From positions 2,727,001-2,791,000 of the forward strand of contig CM077653.1 in NCBI GenBank assembly GCA_039707465.1: a stretch of 64,000 bases of DNA, read 5' to 3'. The translations under genes were made by a program, and so were the position numbers. Origin of the DNA: Rhabdophis nuchalis (taxonomy: Eukaryota; Chordata; Lepidosauria; Squamata; Natricidae). Each line of letters begins with the position of its first letter. The first letter of the stretch is position 1. Shown piece after piece: positions 60,669 to 64,000 of the stretch. The notes below the pieces were generated by a model, which was given only the letters and a program-made list of their open reading frames with translations, was not told the DNA's origin and made no database searches.

Positions 60669-60853
60669 TCCCAAAAGTGCTTTTTCCAAGAAGGAAGTGG
60701 ACTTCCTTGGTTTTTCCTTTCGCCTCTCGTCCTTCTTCTGTTCTGACCGTCAGAACTTCAGTCGTCGATGAAGCTTCTCGGATGAGAGGCGAAACGTCTT
60801 CCAGGAAAAACCAAGACAGTCCCAATTGTCTCTTGAAAAAAGCACCTTTGGGA
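60669..60853. mobile_element. Inverted Penelope-like terminus
   Basis: The left half (CCCAAAAGTGCTTTTTCCAA, GGTTTTTCCTTTCGCCTCTC) is complementary to the right half (GAGAGGCGAAACGTCTTCCA, GGAAAAACCAAGAC, GAAAAAAGCACCTTTGGGA). The motif CTCGGATGAGAGGCGAAAC at 60777-60795 resembles a hammerhead core. Penelope-like elements often carry inverted terminal copies and hammerheads. Confidence 0.55.
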
Positions 60854-60889
60854 CCACCGTGTCCTGGATGACTGAGAACCTCCTTAGAT

Positions 60890-60921
<32 letters not shown>

Positions 60922-61719
60922 CCTCAAGCAATGCTCCCTGCGCACCTCCAGATATGTTGAGTTTGCAATTTGCAGCCACTGGCAACTGGGGAATTGAAAA
61001 ACTGCCACCTCAACACATCTACAAGTTGCAGAAAACCGATCTGGTTTATTGATGAAGATAATGTTCCCTTCGCAGCTTTATTCGCAAGGAGTTTTAAAAC
61101 TTCTTTGTTGGTGCTATGATTTCAATTGCTCCTACCCCAAACTCAGACAAAATATAAATTTCTCTCTTTTTCTCTCTCTCTCTCTCCCTCTTTCTTTCTC
61201 TTTCTACCTTTCATTGCCACTGTTATTTTTGGAAAGGTGGGTGGAGATATCTTCCCTCAAATCTGAATAGCCCCATGACGCCTGACGATGGTACACCTTC
61301 ACTAGTTGCAAATGTTTAGGAATAAACAATAGCCAATTTCTGCTTTTCCTGGTGTTTATTTGTTCCTGGTATTTGTATATTTGTATTTGTAGGTGCAATC
61401 CTTTGTCGTACATTTTCAGCTTCGGGGCTTTCAAAGCAACTTATCATTGTTTGAAGCAGCTTGGCACTAACCCCAAAAAATATATGCATTTTTAAAAAAA
61501 CGAACCTTGTTCTGAAAGCAAGACTTACGACAATAGCAACATTTCTTACACATATTCAGGCCGAAGTAATACATTTGGAATTTATTCTAGAGTTTCCCCC
61601 AAAGAAATTTCTGCCATTTCAAAAAGGGTCAATTTCGTTCGCTTAAAATCACATCTTAATATCTTTTCTTTCTCTGCTTGGTGGGGCGGAGAATATTCTG
61701 GATGGCTTGTAAGAGCTGG

Positions 61720-61778
61720 GTCAATTGCCAATTTGCCAGTGTAGAGAAGAGGCAAAGGGGGTTGGGAGCAGGGAGTTG

Positions 61779-61843
<65 letters not shown>

Positions 61844-62260
61844 ATGCGTCCTTAGTGCTCTCTGAGCTTGGTGGCTTTTTTTGCAGACCCAACTTTTTTT
61901 CATGACCCACCGAGGGAAGATCATCAGTGCTGGGAGGAGTTTGCAGAAAAGAGGCAAAAAGGATTGGGAGCAGGGAGGAGGGCTTGTGTGTGTATTTGTG
62001 TGTGTGTGTGTCTGTGTGTCTCCTGGGTGCTCTCCGGACTTGGTGGTTTTTTTGCAGATGTTTCATGACCCAACTAGGGAACATCATCAGTGCTGGAAGG
62101 AGATGGAGTTTGCAGAGAAGAGACAAAGGGGGATTGGGAGCAGGGAGGAGGACTTGTGTGTGTGTGTGTTGTGTGTCTGTGTTTGTGTGTCTCCTTGGTG
62201 CTCTCTGGGCTTGGCGGTTTTTCTTGCAGACGTTTCACGACCCATCGCTGTAACCTCAGC
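61720..62260. repeat. Three tandem about 165-bp Penelope-like units with (GT)n
   Basis: Each unit has AGAAGAGRCAAAGGGGGATT / GGGAGCAGGGAG, a (GT)n stretch, GTGCTCTCTGAGCTTGGTGG and GCAGACGTTTCATGACCCA. The first (GT)n (61784-61840) has about 28 units. Confidence 0.85.
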
Positions 62261-63330
62261 AGTGCTCCGACGGGGAAGGCAGGGGAGGTCTGCTCTCTGA
62301 TTGCACGCCCCGGGGCTCGCCCTGAATGTGCGGGTGGGAGTCCAGACTTCGATTCGGTTTCATTCCGCGCCTCCCTCACCTACAAGAGGAGCGGAAGGGG
62401 AACAAACCCGAGGACGAGAAGAACGCAGGGAAAGGGGGGGGGGGACGAATAAATGGGGAGGGGGGCGTCTTCACGGCAGCCCCAGGAGCCTCCCCTCCAG
62501 GCAATAGCTCCCTGGACACCCCGCGGGGGCCCCCTGAGATCCTGCAGTCGGTCCCACCCAGCCCGCCTGGGCAGCGGGCGACCCTCCCTCTTCCTGGCAC
62601 CGCTGCCAGCCGCGCATCGCCTCGGGGCCGTCCAGCCCCTGCAAGGCGCCGGGATGGCTTCCAGCAGCCACCGCCCCGTCCGCCCGCCCTCTCTCCCTCC
62701 CGGCCGGCTGCTTTTGGGAAGCCGAGCCCAGCCAGCCAGCCAGCCAGCCAGCGGGAAGTGCCGGGGCAGCGCAGGAAACCGCGCGGAGAGAGAAGCGCGG
62801 GGAGCCCCAGCGCCTCGGCCGCCTCTCCCTCCCCGAGCGGACCCCCCAAATCCCCCCCAGAGACCCCTGCAGGCGACCCCCCCCCTCCCCACTCCATGAA
62901 GCCGAGCGCGCCGGGGCTGCGACCACCCTGGGGAGACCCTCTTCCTCTCAGGTGACTCCGTCCAAGTGGGGATCTTCCTTCGGGGGTGGCTTGCTTTCTT
63001 TAGGGGAGGGGGCGACGGATCGGGCCCCTTCGCAGCGTCAGGGGTGGGGGTGGTGCCGGGCGCCCTTTTGGGGAAGGGGCGACCTCCTCTGTCTCTACAC
63101 CAAGGGCGTAGCAGCGTCTCCCGCTTGAGCAGGACGGGGGGGCGGCTGGACTAGAAGACCTCCCAAGGTCCCTTCCAGCTTCTCTTCGGGTGGAAATTGA
63201 GATGAAAGTCGCGAATTGGGGCGGGGGGGGGCGGGAAGGCGGCGAACCGGAGGCTCTTCCTTCGCAACCCGAGGAAACAGCGCAGCTGGAGCCGCAGCTG
63301 CCAAGGGGGCAGCCTGGCTTGGGGGATGGG
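62260..63330 (+). promoter_or_regulatory. CpG island, likely promoter of the next gene
   Basis: Dense CpG over about 1 kb with no simple repeat. Human gene order would put NLRX1 here, but nothing in the sequence identifies it. Confidence 0.6.
62896..62951 (+). CDS. Possible first coding exon of an unidentified gene
   Basis: ATG at 62896 gives MKPSAPGLRPPWGDPLPLR, then AG|GTGACT, a usable donor at 62952. The frame is also open upstream to 62326 but is low-complexity Pro/Ser/Arg. No domain recognised; this may be UTR. Confidence 0.25.
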
Positions 63331-63614
63331 AGGAGGGATGCTTGGGGGGGGGAGGGGGGGGAAGCCAAACCTTGGATTCTTGCAAACACCCCCCCCCTCC
63401 CCAATCCTCAGGCCTAAGGACGAGCACCCAAAAAAACAACACACACCAAAAATGGCTGAATGTATTGGCGAGTTTTTGCGGAAGCCTTGTGCCACTTTTC
63501 TCACTGCAGTAGGTGGCAGCCTTGCCTTCATTTTGGCTGAGCGGTTGGCATTGTGCCCAAGTCAGCCCTGGCAGGAAGTTGCAAGCAGCAAAGTTGCAGG
63601 CTAGAACGGGAAGT

Positions 63615-64000
63615 TGCTTATTTATTTATTTATTCATTCATTCATTCATTCATTCATTCATAGTTTAGTTTAGTTTAGTTTAGTTTAGTTTAGTTTTTTA
63701 GTTTAGTTTAGTTTAGTTTAGTTCAGTTCAGTTCAGTTCAGTTCAGTTTTTAGTTCAGTTTAGTTTACTTTAGTTTTTAGTTTAGTTTTTAGTTTTCAGT
63801 TTTTAGTTTACTTTAGTTTAGTTTAGTTTTTAGTTTAGTTTACTTTACTTTACTTTTTAGTTTAGTTTACTTTAGTTTAGTTTTTAGTTTAGCTTTTAGT
63901 TTAGTTTAGTTTTTAGTTTACTTTAGTTTACTTTAGTTTTTAGTTTTTAGCTTAGTTTAGTTTAGTTTTTAGTTTAGTTTAGTTTAGTTTTTAGTTTAGT
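63615..64000 (+). repeat. (ATTT/ATTC)n then degenerate (TTTAG)n array
   Basis: ATTT and ATTC units (63618-63660), then pentamers TTTAG with TTCAG, TTTAC and TTTTTAG variants, running off the window end. Confidence 0.95.

Overview
This is vertebrate nuclear DNA from a squamate reptile, most likely a snake. The clues are a CR1/L3 LINE 3' end running into an (ATTCT)n tail, tRNA-derived SINEs, a BovB (RTE) LINE 3' end, many hAT-type MITEs with 8-bp target duplications, and genes with many introns and conserved GT/AG splice sites. No bacterial, phage or CRISPR features are present.

Two complete protein-coding genes lie head-to-tail on the + strand. HINFP (histone H4 transcription factor, C2H2 zinc fingers) has nine coding exons between 3414 and 14954, which join in frame to 531 codons plus stop. 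Its CpG-island promoter is at about 1.44-1.96 kb. ABCG4 (ABC half-transporter for sterols) has fourteen coding exons between 27547 and 54784, which join in frame to 644 codons plus stop. Its CpG island and probable non-coding exon 1 are at about 19.6-20.4 kb. HINFP directly upstream of ABCG4 in the same orientation is the order known from human 11q23.3, which supports both calls. A third CpG island at about 62.3-63.3 kb probably marks the 5' end of the next gene, which I cannot identify; NLRX1 would be expected from human gene order.

The remaining sequence is introns and intergenic DNA packed with repeats. These include three solo LTRs of one family, all in the same sense as ABCG4, and a second solo-LTR family. 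There are nested MITE, SINE and LINE insertions, a Dong/R4-like LINE remnant inside a (TAA)n tract, and Penelope-like fragments with hammerhead-ribozyme-like motifs. One 41-bp minisatellite has expanded separately inside two copies of the same MITE. Other features are a perfect 144-bp palindrome and long pyrimidine/purine tracts, one of which runs straight into a splice acceptor.

I see no new protein system. The unusual material is structural: transposon insertions crowding ABCG4 exon 4, parallel minisatellite birth, palindromes, and ribozyme-like motifs. Nearly all long open frames outside the two genes are read-through of simple repeats.
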